A stretch of DNA of 41,122 nt from a bacterium (GTDB lineage: Bacteria; Hydrothermota; Tepidihabitantia; SM23-42; JAOAFX01). Each line of letters opens with the position of its first letter. Positions within the stretch are counted from its first letter, which is position 1. The position numbers were made by a program, and so were the translations under genes. The notes under the pieces are model-generated. The model was not told where the DNA came from, made no database searches, and saw only the letters and a program-made list of their open reading frames with translations. The stretch spans positions 1 through 41,122 of the forward strand of contig DASVHD010000020.1 in NCBI GenBank assembly GCA_036382775.1, written 5' to 3'. This document shows positions 5,782 through 14,371 of the stretch, piece after piece.

Positions 5782-8589
5782 TTATTTTTCGCTCAGTTTT
5801 GCGATCTGGGCTTTCAGCTGTTCGATCTCGGCCTGCTGCGCCTTGTTCTGCTTAATGAGTTCCTGGATCGCGGCCAGGGCAATGCCGTCGGCGTCGATGG
5901 TCGTGATGTGCTTGTCGTCCTCGCCCACGCCGAATTTTGAAAAATCCTGCGCCATGGGACCGATGTGACGGATCGAAGGATCCTGGCTCTTATAGTTCCA
6001 GGTCGTGATCGGCAGCTGCTCGATATTGTTGAGGATCTCATCGCCGTCCACGGGCTGGAAGTTCTCTTTCATGTTCCGGTCACTGACCGCGGACCAGGAG
6101 TTGCCGCCGGCGGCGACGTATACGCCGCTGGTCAAGCCGCTGTTAGTATAGAAATAAACTCCACCGCTGCAGCGCGCGATCCAGCGGTTATCCACGCTGG
6201 CAGATACATCCGCGTCGGTCGCGTCGCCCCAGACAAAACAACCCTGGTTGTAAGATTTAGCGCGGCGTCCCGCCGCGAATGAATATGCGCCGTCGGCATT
6301 ATTCAAACGCCCCCCAGGTACCGTGGCAAATGATCCAGCAGCGGAATTTTGCTCTCCACCGCCCGCCACACTTGAACCGCCGCCGGCCGTATTCGCTAAG
6401 CCACCGCCGATAAATGTGTATGAACCGGAGGCATCGTTGGCTTGGCCGCCACCTATTGTCGCGCACCAGTCGGTGGCATTATTGCTCTGTCCGCCACTGA
6501 TTGTTGCATAATAACTGGTGGCACAGTTGACAGCTCCGCCACTCACGCTCGAAGCTTCTCCGCTAGTCAGATTATCATATCCGCCGCCCACGGTCGTATA
6601 ATTGCCATTTGCAGCATTTGAATATCCTCCGCCCACGGTCGCGTGCGTGCTGCAAGCGGCGTTGTTATCTCCCCCGCCCACAAATGCATATTTGGCGCTC
6701 GCTGAGTTATCATATCCCCCGGCCACCACGGCGCCGGTATCCTCGGCTGCATCGCCGACGAGGTTGCCATATCCGGATAGCACGCCGCCGTATACCGCCT
6801 TTACAGTATCCTCGCTTCCCCCGCCCACGACCGCGAAATTACCGGTAACATTGTTAAACCATCCGCCGGTGACGACCGAGTAATCACCGTAAGCATAATT
6901 GCTTCGTCCACCGCCTATGAATGACGCCATACTATCAGCGTTATTTGAATAACCTCCACCCACGAATGAACCAGCATTATTTGCCCAGTTATTTAAGCCT
7001 CCGCAAACAGTCGCGTACGTTTTAGCGGCGAAACAGGATCTCCCTCCGCCGACGAATGAATATTTCCCGGTCGCGTTATTATCATACCCGCCGCAGACTA
7101 CGGCCGCGGTATCTGAGGGACCTACTCCAGCCCTGTTACTGTAACCGCCCAGTATCGAGCCGTAAACCGCTTTTGCTGAATCATACACGCCACCCGCTAC
7201 AATGGCACAATCACCGCCAGCTTCATTCAAAGCCCCGCCGCACACGGCAGCGTCCATTCCGCCGGCTTTGTTGTTTTCACCGCCGCCCACGGTCGATCCA
7301 TATCCATTCGCCATATTATCGTCACCGCCGCCTGCGAATGCGTAAGTTCCGCCAGCCGTGTTACAATTCCCGCCGCTGACGGCTGCATGATCACCGCCGG
7401 CACTATTCATTTCACCACCACCCACGGATGACCTGTTTCCGTCAGCCTGATTGGACAATCCGCCGCCGATAGCTGCGTATGCGCCATAGATATTGTTCCC
7501 ATATCCACCGGCGATCACGCAGGTATTGCCGCGGGCCACATTCATCGTCCCGCCCCCGACTGCGGCATTTATTGAGTCAGCGGCATTGCTTACCCCGCCG
7601 GCCACGACCGCGTACCTGCCTCCGGCTATATTGCTGTATCCACCGCCGGCAAACGCATACCGGCCGGTAACGGAATTATTATAACCTCCGGCCACGACGG
7701 CGCCGGTATCTTCGGCCGCGTCGCCGGAGATATTATTCCGTCCGCCGCCTACAGCCGCATAATGGCCGTTGGCCTGGTTTGTACGGCCCCCGCCGATGGC
7801 CGAGCCGTCGTTCGCGGCGCTATTGTCGCAGCCGCCGGCGATGGTCGTGCACCAGCCGTCGGCAAAGTTGTCTTCACCGCCGCCCACTGCCGCGAAACCA
7901 CCGATGGCTTTGTTGATCCAGCCGCCAGCCACGGTGGCGTACCAGCCGCTCGACGCGTTGCCGTCGCCGCCGCTGACTACGCAGTATTTGTTGTCCAGAC
8001 CGGCTGCTCCGGTTGTGCACGCGACGCCGAAATTAACGTGTGTGCTGTCGGCATTGCCCCATAGCATGTTCCCGGCGCGCGCCAAACCCCATGTGCCTGT
8101 CATCTGGAGCGTGGTATCCGCGGTATCGGTGACACGAAATGCCCAGTCGTTATCAGCCGCAGAATTGCGCGCGAACAATGCGGTATCCGAATAGGTCGCG
8201 GTATAAGCGTAAGGCGCGGACACAATCTGCGTGCGGGGCGCGAGAGTCTGGCTGTTAAACCTCAGTTCCAGCCACCGGTTCGCTCCTTTGGTGAACACGG
8301 AATCCGGTATCGTGCTCACGCTGCCCAACAGAACGTTAAAGATCCCTTTCAGGATCGGCACTTCCATCTGCGTTTCGGACCAAAGCAGGTTGCCGGACGT
8401 CGACGCATCGTAGACCCGGAATAATATGTCAAATGAATCGTTTATCGGGTTGCTTAGATCATCGGTCAGATAGCCCTGGTAGTTTAAAAGGCGCGGCGAG
8501 AGACGGATATCGCCGGACTTATAAACCGTCTGGCTAAATGCTAGAGTGATGAACAGGGCCAAAATAAGGGTGGCATGTATAGATCTCAT
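5782..8589 (-). CDS. Giant exported repeat protein with C-terminal S74 chaperone domain
   Basis: The ATG at 8589 follows AAGGAG. The 935-residue product has a signal peptide (about 1-19), the same LSPRLLNYQGYLTD N-terminal domain as its neighbour (to about 145), and about 600 residues of 15-residue glycine-rich repeats (VGGG..N.A.G.YA). The end of the protein (from about 835, SDRNMKENFQPV) is a peptidase S74/intramolecular chaperone domain, finishing with a coiled coil (AAIQELIKQNKAQQAEIEQL). S74 domains in phage tail spikes and some adhesins trimerise the solenoid and then cut themselves off at the Ser of this SDR motif; that is family knowledge. Three long repeats (ISGDAAEDTGAVVAGGY, AGVGPSDTAAVVCGGY, VGDAAEDTGAVVAGGY) give a higher-order period. 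A trimeric beta-solenoid surface fibre is the likely form. Confidence 0.85.
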   Translation of the reverse strand: MRSIHATLILALFITLAFSQTVYKSGDIRLSPRLLNYQGYLTDDLSNPINDSFDILFRVYDASTSGNLLWSETQMEVPILKGIFNVLLGSVSTIPDSVFTKGANRWLELRFNSQTLAPRTQIVSAPYAYTATYSDTALFARNSAADNDWAFRVTDTADTTLQMTGTWGLARAGNMLWGNADSTHVNFGVACTTGAAGLDNKYCVVSGGDGNASSGWYATVAGGWINKAIGGFAAVGGGEDNFADGWCTTIAGGCDNSAANDGSAIGGGRTNQANGHYAAVGGGRNNISGDAAEDTGAVVAGGYNNSVTGRYAFAGGGYSNIAGGRYAVVAGGVSNAADSINAAVGGGTMNVARGNTCVIAGGYGNNIYGAYAAIGGGLSNQADGNRSSVGGGEMNSAGGDHAAVSGGNCNTAGGTYAFAGGGDDNMANGYGSTVGGGENNKAGGMDAAVCGGALNEAGGDCAIVAGGVYDSAKAVYGSILGGYSNRAGVGPSDTAAVVCGGYDNNATGKYSFVGGGRSCFAAKTYATVCGGLNNWANNAGSFVGGGYSNNADSMASFIGGGRSNYAYGDYSVVTGGWFNNVTGNFAVVGGGSEDTVKAVYGGVLSGYGNLVGDAAEDTGAVVAGGYDNSASAKYAFVGGGDNNAACSTHATVGGGYSNAANGNYTTVGGGYDNLTSGEASSVSGGAVNCATSYYATISGGQSNNATDWCATIGGGQANDASGSYTFIGGGLANTAGGGSSVAGGGEQNSAAGSFATVPGGRLNNADGAYSFAAGRRAKSYNQGCFVWGDATDADVSASVDNRWIARCSGGVYFYTNSGLTSGVYVAAGGNSWSAVSDRNMKENFQPVDGDEILNNIEQLPITTWNYKSQDPSIRHIGPMAQDFSKFGVGEDDKHITTIDADGIALAAIQELIKQNKAQQAEIEQLKAQIAKLSEK

Positions 8590-8610
8590 TTTTCTCCTTT
8601 CGTTTCGGTT

Positions 8611-9018
8611 ATTAAATCCTAAATTCTAAACTCTAAATCCCGCTTCGTGTCGAAACTCAGCATGAGACATAAACAATATCAAAATTCTAAATTCTAAACA
8701 AGAACTGGATTCCTGTTGGAGTTCACCCCTTTGGATTCCCGCCTTCGCGGGAATGACAAAAGGCGCGGGAATGACCCCATTAGAAATTGCATTTCTAACG
8801 GGGCAGGCAGAAAAAGATGAGATTGCTTCGCACGCGGCATACTCGCAATGACATCTCCCCTCACCCTTACCCTCTCTCCCACAGGGACACCTTTCATTGT
8901 AACTCCTTTATTTTTTCCACGTTGCCACAAGGGGAGAGGAAAAAACGTGTAATGCTGCACACACAAAGCGCTCGCAATGACGGGCAAAGAGGCAGGTCTT
9001 TGAGACCCTGCATTATGT
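8611..9018. repeat. Repeat-filled spacer
   Basis: This 400-bp stretch has no supported gene. At 8611-8700 is a short copy of the AT-rich element (CTAAATTCTAAA, CGCTTCGTGTCG, CAGCATGAGACATAAACAAT). Then come a GATTCCCGCCTTCGCGGGAAT hairpin split over 8731-8751, GAGATTGCTTCG...GCAATGAC (8818-8850), and a CTCACCCTTACCCTCTC...GGGGAGAGG unit (8862-8942). A last CTCGCAATGAC-type end lies near 8969-8980. Confidence 0.75.
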
Positions 9019-9384
9019 TCAAGATGATAACACCGCATAGCTGTTTTTGTCGAGCGAGACCAGAATCCTGGTTAATTTTACCAGTTCCATGCAGACGCTG
9101 CCCGCGATCATCGTTGTTATTTGCGTCATATCAACGTAAACTTGCGCGAGCGCCTCACGGAAGCGCAGGAGTTCAAAACGAAGGGTTCCGGAAACACCTT
9201 CCACAGTCAGGTCGACAAGCTCGAACGCGCGCTGTATCGCGTTGACAGCTTCGACCGGATCGTTTGAGTCCTGCAAGAGATTTTTTGCCCGGTTTAGTTC
9301 GTTGGCGATCATAAGCAGCCGTTGATCCTGCGTAAATCTATGCCAGCGCTGGGCAAGACCGGGATGATATTTTAAGGGATACAT
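9019..9384 (-). CDS. Small hypothetical helical protein
   Basis: The 121-residue protein looks entirely helical and soluble. Visible blocks are RWHRFTQDQRLLMIANELNR, NDPVEAVNAIQRAFELVDLT and RFELLRFREALAQVYVD. The pattern of an aromatic 'W..F' start, an 'ANEL.RA' helix and an 'A..RAFEL.DLT' helix recalls a widespread uncharacterised family in candidate-phylum genomes, but I cannot name a Pfam entry and make this comparison from memory. There is no signal peptide, membrane segment or catalytic motif. It lies isolated between two repeat-rich spacers; the ATG at 9384 is directly preceded by a nonamer array and has no Shine-Dalgarno sequence. Confidence 0.6.
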   Translation of the reverse strand: MYPLKYHPGLAQRWHRFTQDQRLLMIANELNRAKNLLQDSNDPVEAVNAIQRAFELVDLTVEGVSGTLRFELLRFREALAQVYVDMTQITTMIAGSVCMELVKLTRILVSLDKNSYAVLSS

Positions 9385-9739
9385 TTACTGCGAATGGATC
9401 GAATGATAGCGCATGTAACGAATAACAGCTGAGATTGCCCCACGGGGACACCGGTTATCCCTCACCGCTGCCCCCGTATCATGTACGGGGCAGGCTCTCT
9501 CTCCCACAGGGACACCAGTTATTTTTGATGTTCAATATTTTGATGTTGCCTTTAAAGGAGAGGAATAAGGTGAGGGTTGAGTCTTTAAGGTTGCGCACAA
9601 AGAACACTCGCAATGACAGAAACCCAGCACTTTCATAGATAATCATAGTTATGTATACCCGATATAGAGCCATTGTTTATCTCTTTTCAAACTTTTTAAT
9701 ATGTAAACGTAGTACATCTTCGTTTAAGAAAGTGCTGGG
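9385..9739. repeat. Repeat-filled spacer
   Basis: A GCGAATGGA/TCGAATGAT nonamer array (about 9390-9426) is followed by a long palindromic unit (about 9460-9575) with CTCACCGCTGCCCCC, GGGACACCAGTTATTTTTGA and GGAGAGGAATAAGGTGAGGG. A nearly identical unit lies at 20325-20435. Then comes ACTCGCAATGACAG (about 9606-9619). The 100 bp before 9740 show nothing recognisable. Confidence 0.7.
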
Positions 9740-10084
9740 TCATTCCTGGATCAGCTTTTCGACGATGGCGCGGACCTTAGCCCTCATACCCGGATCTTCG
9801 ACTTCCATGGAACGGTTGTTCATTGACGGACGGATGTTGATCAGGGCGGTGAACTCGATCCACTCCTCTTTGGGCTTGTCCAGGAAGAGGTTTACGCCCC
9901 AGAGATCTTTCTGATCGCTGTTCCTTTCAGATAAAAGCATGTTCTCCAGATCAGCATGCAGTTCGGCATCGATCGCCAATAATTCACGTTCCACGTCAAC
10001 CACCGCCTTGATCATGCTTTTGAAAAACTGGCCGTGCAAGGCTTGTATTACTTCCTTTTTTTCCGGATAGGTGATGATTTTCAT
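9740..10084 (-). CDS. DUF5674 family protein
   Basis: The sequence matches my recollection of the DUF5674 family along its whole 114 residues: a MKII start, a helix ending in MIKAVVDVERELLAIDAELHAD, then KDLWGVNLFLDKP, WIEFTALINIRPS, NNRSMEVEDP and a final helix RAKVRAIVEKLI. The family is small and without assigned function; acidic and histidine residues in the ELHAD block are conserved and could bind metal, but that is speculation. There is no export signal. The ATG at 10084 is the first in frame and gives a family-typical length. It stands alone between repeat clusters. Confidence 0.8.
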   Translation of the reverse strand: MKIITYPEKKEVIQALHGQFFKSMIKAVVDVERELLAIDAELHADLENMLLSERNSDQKDLWGVNLFLDKPKEEWIEFTALINIRPSMNNRSMEVEDPGMRAKVRAIVEKLIQE

Positions 10085-10121
10085 CGGTTATTGTTTTTTG
10101 AGATCCCTTTTTGCCATTCTT

Positions 10122-10310
10122 AGGGTTTGGCAGTAAGTTTACCCTGAGCGTGAGTCGAAGGGAAGAATCTGAGATCCTTCACCTTCGCGTTGTTCAGGGT
10201 CAGGATAACAGAAAAATGCGTTCAGGATGACAAACATTTGGTTTTTGTGGGCTTTTGGTTTTAACTAAATAGACGAAAAAGACCAGAGAAACTAAAAAGA
10301 TGATTATTTT
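10122..10310. repeat. Palindromic repeat plus short nonamer array
   Basis: GCAGTAAGTTTACCCTGAGC...GATCCTTCACC...GTTCAGGGTCAGGATAACAG (about 10129-10211) closely resembles 5690-5760. A shortened end TTCAGGATGACAAAC follows. About 10258-10305 is an AACTAAATA/GACCAGAGA-type 9-bp-period array running up to the next gene. Confidence 0.7.
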
Positions 10311-10316
10311 CTATGG

Positions 10317-10718
10317 TTATTCTATTGCGTCCGGTTCGGCTTCGACCCGGCTGACCGTGATCTCTTCGTTGCGTCTTACCTTTTGAAAGACGTCGGGATT
10401 GCCGGAGATCTTGCCGATAACGTTGACCACGCTATAAGCCCTGATCTCCTTGCCCTTGCTCATCGGTGTCTTGCCGAAGAAAATACAGAATGAAGGATTT
10501 TCGATCCAGATGGCGATCTCGCCTTTTTTCACGACTTCCCTGGCATTTTCCGCTTTTATTTCTTTAACGGGCAAGGGGAAGTAGATCTCTTCGCCCCAGA
10601 CATAGGTCCTGCCCGATAGCGGCAGGGCGTCGTAAAATTCCTTTGCCGTTTTGGGATTTTCATCGGATAATACGGCGCGGATCTTGCCGATAGATTTGCA
10701 TTTTATAATTATTTTCAT
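10317..10718 (-). CDS. Cyclophilin-like fold protein (TM1367/DUF3830-like)
   Basis: The 133 residues follow the cyclophilin-like fold family typified by Thermotoga TM1367: T[AA]KEFYDALPLSGRTYVWGEEIYFPLPV at about 23-52, a VVKKGEIAIW strand, the signature CIFFGKTPMSKGKEI at about 77-91, and VNVIGKISGN near 98-107. Members are small cytosolic beta-barrels; some related proteins isomerise proline peptide bonds but no activity is established for this group. The ATG at 10718 lies 11 nt from a strong TATAAT box and has no Shine-Dalgarno sequence, so its mRNA has at most a very short leader. Confidence 0.8.
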   Translation of the reverse strand: MKIIIKCKSIGKIRAVLSDENPKTAKEFYDALPLSGRTYVWGEEIYFPLPVKEIKAENAREVVKKGEIAIWIENPSFCIFFGKTPMSKGKEIRAYSVVNVIGKISGNPDVFQKVRRNEEITVSRVEAEPDAIE

Positions 10719-10729
10719 GTTATTGTGTT

Positions 10730-10757
10730 ATTATACATATATTTAAGGCGGAATCAA
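10730..10757 (-). promoter_or_regulatory. Promoter of the cyclophilin-like gene
   Basis: On the minus strand: TTGATT (10757-10752), 16-nt spacer, TATAAT (10735-10730), then 11 nt to the ATG at 10718. The predicted transcript would have a leader of about 0-5 nt. Confidence 0.65.
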
Positions 10758-10767
10758 GCATTGTTTT

Positions 10768-10855
10768 CGTTTGGATCGTTAGGTTCGTTTCGCCGGTTTT
10801 CATTATAATTCTTATAGGTGCAACCGGCACTCAAAAGTCAGAGAGAGCGTTTGTA
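10768..10855. repeat. Nonamer remnant and copy of the 53-bp repeat family
   Basis: GTTTGGATCGTTAGGTTCG is followed by GGTTTTCATTATAATTC, GGTGCAACCGGCACTC and AAAAGTCAGAGAGAGCG, matching the unit at 54-118 base for base over most of its length. Confidence 0.75.
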
Positions 10856-10878
10856 TCGTCCCATTCAGGATAATTATT

Positions 10879-11508
10879 TTATTGCCGGCGTCTTTCCTTG
10901 ATACGGGCTCTGATCCGCGTGAGCATTTCAAGGTCCGCCTTATCCTGCAATCGGTTAGACGCTTTTTTATTTTTGATCAATGAATTCAACCCGATAAAAT
11001 ATGCCCGCTGCCGGCCGTAAGTGCCTGTTTTCTTACTGCGCCACACTTCATTGAATTCGCAGCCATCAATGGACGTTAGGATATCGACCCGTACTGGTTC
11101 ATAGCCCAGCTGTACGATCCTGCCTTTATGCATAAAGTCCCTGGCTTGTAGTTTCAGACAGCTAAATCCGAAATCGTTCAATGCCTTGACAACCTTAGCG
11201 GCATTCACTGGATCTGACCCGACCATGATATCCAGGTCTTTCGTGAAACGCGGCCGCGCATAAAAGGCCAACGCGTAGGCGCCAACGATACAGTACTTAA
11301 CGCCATGGCGGTTTAAAAGTTTTAATAGATCTTCATAATCTTTTTGAAATTTTGCCTTTCCTCGTTTTATTTTTTTGTAGTCCGAAAAAACATCTCTTAA
11401 AAACCGCATGGTCGCCAACCTTTCGCGGCTGCCCATATTGGAATAGTAGGTATCGTTCGTGCTTTCCGAATCAGAGACCGAACATATCTTAATCCATATT
11501 TTTTTCAT
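10879..11508 (-). CDS. Nucleotidyltransferase-fold protein (MNT/AbiEii-like)
   Basis: The 209-residue protein carries the minimal nucleotidyltransferase core: a helix YEDLLKLLNRHGVKYCIVGAYALAFY (about 58-83), the motif RPRFTKDLDIMV (about 85-96) with the D-x-D metal ligands, and a third acidic strand PVRVDILTSIDG (about 138-149). The usual G-G before the helix is G-A here. Such proteins transfer a nucleotide to a partner protein or RNA and often serve as toxins or antitoxins in defence pairs, yet no partner gene is adjacent, so it is either solitary or orphaned. The N-terminal 50 residues are low in similarity and the start is uncertain (an inner ATG lies at 11436). Confidence 0.7.
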   Translation of the reverse strand: MKKIWIKICSVSDSESTNDTYYSNMGSRERLATMRFLRDVFSDYKKIKRGKAKFQKDYEDLLKLLNRHGVKYCIVGAYALAFYARPRFTKDLDIMVGSDPVNAAKVVKALNDFGFSCLKLQARDFMHKGRIVQLGYEPVRVDILTSIDGCEFNEVWRSKKTGTYGRQRAYFIGLNSLIKNKKASNRLQDKADLEMLTRIRARIKERRRQ

Positions 11509-11519
11509 AAAATGCGGTA

Positions 11520-11822
11520 ATTAATGGAACGAATAAAACGAATCACAGCAAATGATTTTCGTCACTCCCGTGTAAACAGGAGTCCAGGAATACAAGCTGG
11601 ATTCCCGCCGCAGTTTACCCCTTTGGATTCCCGCTGTCGCGGGAATGACAAAAGGGACGGGAATGACCCCGATTTCCTTGTCATTCGGAGGACGCTGAGA
11701 ATGGCGGAGCGGACGAAGAATCTCCGATCCTTCGCAACCCTGCGGGTTACTCAGGATGACAGAGGAGGGCGGGTTACCCAGGATGACAAAAACAAAGATT
11801 GCTCGCAATGACATTCTACGCA
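11520..11822. repeat. Repeat-filled spacer
   Basis: It starts with GAACGAATAAAACGAATCAC-type nonamers (11525-11545), then GTCACTCCCGTGTAAACAGGAG, GGATTCCCGCCGC, GATTCCCGCTGTCGCGGGAA (about 11627-11646), a GTCATTCGGAGGACG unit, ATCCTTCGCAACCCTGCGGG...CTCAGGATGACA and GATTGCTCGCAATGACA. At least four palindromic families are nested within 300 bp. No gene is supported. Confidence 0.8.
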
Positions 11823-11826
11823 ACAA

Positions 11827-13251
11827 TCATAGGATGATGAGCTTAAATACCGCCTGCCGGGGCGAACTGGATCCATGGTTTTCAATAGTCTGGTATTTAA
11901 ACAATAGGAAATAAATTCCGGGCGCGAGCCATGCCGGCATTGACAGATTCTGAACGCATTTGTTTGATCCGAACGGTTCCAGATCAGTCACGCAACGACC
12001 GTCAGCGGAATATAATACGGCGCTTAACGAATGAACGGACGAATGCAATTCGAATGATAAATGCGAATTAGGGCGAATGATAGAAGACGAATAAAAGCGA
12101 ATAACGGAATTCAGATCACGGACCGCGGTTTGCGCTTCGTTCTCAGCGATTTGGGTGGAACGCACGACGATATCGAATTTATACTGGGCGCAAAGACGAG
12201 GGTTATTATATGCCCGGAAAACCACGCGGTAATGACCCGTGTCAGCGTAGCTATGCGTAATATTTGCCTGCCCTGACGCGCTGCTGTCGCCGAAATCCCA
12301 GGCGTACGATAAAGAGCGCCAGTCCGGAAAATTGAAAGAATCGACAAGGCAGTCGAAATACGCCGTCTCCCCTGCCTGCAGGGTTTCGGGATCGACGGAC
12401 GCGCCGACGATATTGACCATGGGCACCGTGTCCAGGGGGCTTTGCAGCCAGACCGTAAAGGTTTCGATGCCGTTTGAAAAAACCTTGACCACCCGGTACC
12501 CGCACAAACCGATGTTCGTTTCGCAGGTCGCGAGGCCGGTCTGGAGCAGCGACGGACCGTATAAAAACTGGAGATCGCCGTGTAAATGGCCGGCAAAGAC
12601 CGCGGAAAAATCGTAATCAACAAGATCGAACAACAAGGTGTCGCGCCGCGGCCGGTCCACTGACGAATGGCTGTTCCCCTCGCCGGGCGATGACACGTAC
12701 AGGGGAAAGTGATGGAAGAAAAAGAGGTGTTTGTATTTTTGGGGCGACCCGGCGACCGCCGCAAGGTCGGCACGCAGAAAGGAATCCTGCTCGAGCGAAT
12801 ATGGGTCATAGCACGCGTGACCCGAATAGGTATCGAGCAGCGTGGAGTTTAAGGCGATGAAATGGCACGAATCGGCGCTATTATTGTCGAAAGAATAATA
12901 ATCGGGCCCCCAAAACCCGCGATATAATAAAAGCTGGCCCGGCGTCCAGCATCCCTCATCCTCGTAACCGACATCATTGTTACCCGGCGCGTAATATTTT
13001 CCCACCGGTACCGGCAGGAGATCGAACAGCGAATCGCAGGTATGCCACTGCTGCTGGACCAGGGTTTGGTTCTCGGGGTTGTTCGCCATATCACCGCAGA
13101 CGATCACGAACCCGGGTAAAGGCGACATCGCACTGATCTGGGCTATTGCCAGGGAACAATGCGGCACAGCATAGGCATTGCGCCCGATCTGCGGGTCAGA
13201 GTAGTGGATGAAATAGAAGGAATCAAAAGTCAGTAAGAATAAAATAAACAT
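11827..13251 (-). CDS. Exported metallophosphoesterase with PKD domain
   Basis: A calcineurin-like phosphoesterase with all expected metal-site motifs in order: HYSDPQIG, VICGDMANN, APGNNDVG, FFHHFPLY and FAGHLHGD. A PKD-type Ig-like domain follows (SYAWDFGDSSASG, HSYADTGHY), then a C-terminal beta domain ending GIYFLLF...AVFKLIIL, the type that acts as a secretion or sorting signal in FCB-like bacteria. I start at the ATG at 13251, giving a signal peptide (MFILFLLTFDSFYF); the frame is open 30 codons further upstream only because an intergenic AGTCTTTTT array is readable. Between PKD and tail (12020-12110) the coding DNA is a run of CGAAT-type repeats identical in style to nearby spacers, which suggests in-frame repeat growth. 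Substrate unknown. Confidence 0.8.
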   Translation of the reverse strand: MFILFLLTFDSFYFIHYSDPQIGRNAYAVPHCSLAIAQISAMSPLPGFVIVCGDMANNPENQTLVQQQWHTCDSLFDLLPVPVGKYYAPGNNDVGYEDEGCWTPGQLLLYRGFWGPDYYSFDNNSADSCHFIALNSTLLDTYSGHACYDPYSLEQDSFLRADLAAVAGSPQKYKHLFFFHHFPLYVSSPGEGNSHSSVDRPRRDTLLFDLVDYDFSAVFAGHLHGDLQFLYGPSLLQTGLATCETNIGLCGYRVVKVFSNGIETFTVWLQSPLDTVPMVNIVGASVDPETLQAGETAYFDCLVDSFNFPDWRSLSYAWDFGDSSASGQANITHSYADTGHYRVVFRAYNNPRLCAQYKFDIVVRSTQIAENEAQTAVRDLNSVIRFYSSSIIRPNSHLSFELHSSVHSLSAVLYSADGRCVTDLEPFGSNKCVQNLSMPAWLAPGIYFLLFKYQTIENHGSSSPRQAVFKLIIL

Positions 13252-13383
13252 AGTCTTTTGGTCTTTTAGTCTTTTTAGTCTTTTTAGCTTAAACCAGAGA
13301 AAGGAAAAACACTGGAGAAACCAGAGAAGCATCACCCCCACCTTTCTCCTCCCCCCTCGAGGGGGAGGGTAAGGGAGAGGGGG
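13252..13383. repeat. Octamer/nonamer array and GC-rich palindrome
   Basis: About 13250-13300 consists of AGTCTTTTT units, as at 4650-4698. At 13336-13383 is a strong hairpin (CTCCCCCCTCGAGGGGGAGG) within ACCCCCACC...GAGAGGGGG. It is the same family found in the wzc gene, in the PorV-like gene and in the array at the window end. Confidence 0.75.
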
Positions 13384-14346
13384 TTATTTCAAAATTATGA
13401 AATCGACGCGGCGGTTTTTCGCGCGGTCCGCTTCGGTATCGTTGCCAGCAACGGGCTTTGATTCGCCGCGGCCCCGCGCGATCATCCGCACCGGCTCGAT
13501 CATGTGAATATCGATGAGGTAATCCCGCACCGCCTCGGCTCTTTTCTGCGACAATTCAAGGTTGTATGTTTCCGACCCCACGTTATCGGTATGCCCCTGG
13601 ATCTCCACCTCGAGTTCGGGGTGGTTGGTCAGCAGCGCGGCCGCCTCGTCCAGCGCCGGCACGGTCTTTGACTCGGGATCGAGCTTGAGCCGGGCGCTGC
13701 CGAATTCGAATTCCACGCCGTACAGGGTGATCGTCGTGTTGATCTTGAGCATGCGCATCATGACCTCTGAATCTTTGTTCGGTTCGACTACAACCTCGGA
13801 CACGCTGGGCGTGTAATCAATAGTTTCGAACTTAAGCAGATAAATGCCCGGTTCCAGGTCGTTGAATTCGAAATAACCCAAAGAATCGTCGGATGCCGCG
13901 CGGACGGGCTCAGTGCCCTTGAGGAAAGAAATGTCGACGACCAGCGGTGCATTCGTCATATAGTCGGCAACGATCCCAGATATTTTTCCCCGCGCCGATT
14001 CCTCGTTTTTCAACATCACACGCTGCTCGAACTTCTTACCGCCTTCGATATTTACTTTGACGTTAAAAGGCGCGTATCCGGCTTTGGTTATAAGCAGAGT
14101 GTATGATCCCGGTTCAATATCAGCGACCTGAAAGTATCCGGCGCGGTTAGTATAACATGAGTATTGCTGAGCGATATCCCCAGCGATCCGAACCTCGGCG
14201 TTTTCAACCGGATCATAACTTTCATTGGTCACGAACCCGTAAACCGATCCGACTTCGACCAAACCGGAAGTGGAGCGGGAAAAGACAGCGCAGGACGAAA
14301 ACAACAGCAGTGCCGATATTATTACAGTGAAAAGATCTTTTGTCAT
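13384..14346 (-). CDS. OmpA-family lipoprotein with carboxypeptidase-regulatory-like domains
   Basis: The start is the ATG at 14346, 7-8 nt after AGGAGGAGGG. A lipoprotein signal (ALLLFSSC) is followed by two carboxypeptidase-regulatory/TonB-plug-like beta domains (VYGFVTNESYDPVENAEVRI at about 34-53; GKISGIVADYMTNAPL at about 119-134) and a C-terminal OmpA domain with FEFGSARLKLDPES, IQGHTDNVGSE and LSQKRAEAVRDYL, ending NRRVDFIIL. OmpA domains bind the peptide stem of peptidoglycan, so this is a likely outer-membrane lipoprotein holding the envelope to the cell wall; in Bacteroidetes-like systems similar proteins (PorE-like) belong to type IX secretion, but no direct evidence of that is visible. 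The following metallophosphoesterase could share its mRNA. Confidence 0.88.
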   Translation of the reverse strand: MTKDLFTVIISALLLFSSCAVFSRSTSGLVEVGSVYGFVTNESYDPVENAEVRIAGDIAQQYSCYTNRAGYFQVADIEPGSYTLLITKAGYAPFNVKVNIEGGKKFEQRVMLKNEESARGKISGIVADYMTNAPLVVDISFLKGTEPVRAASDDSLGYFEFNDLEPGIYLLKFETIDYTPSVSEVVVEPNKDSEVMMRMLKINTTITLYGVEFEFGSARLKLDPESKTVPALDEAAALLTNHPELEVEIQGHTDNVGSETYNLELSQKRAEAVRDYLIDIHMIEPVRMIARGRGESKPVAGNDTEADRAKNRRVDFIILK

Positions 14347-14371
14347 GGTGTTACCCTCCTCCTTTAACAGC

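Noticed and set aside
2201-8589. Classical trimeric autotransporter adhesins
   Set aside because: The repeats look like YadA heads, but neither protein has the YadA membrane-anchor domain at its C-terminus.
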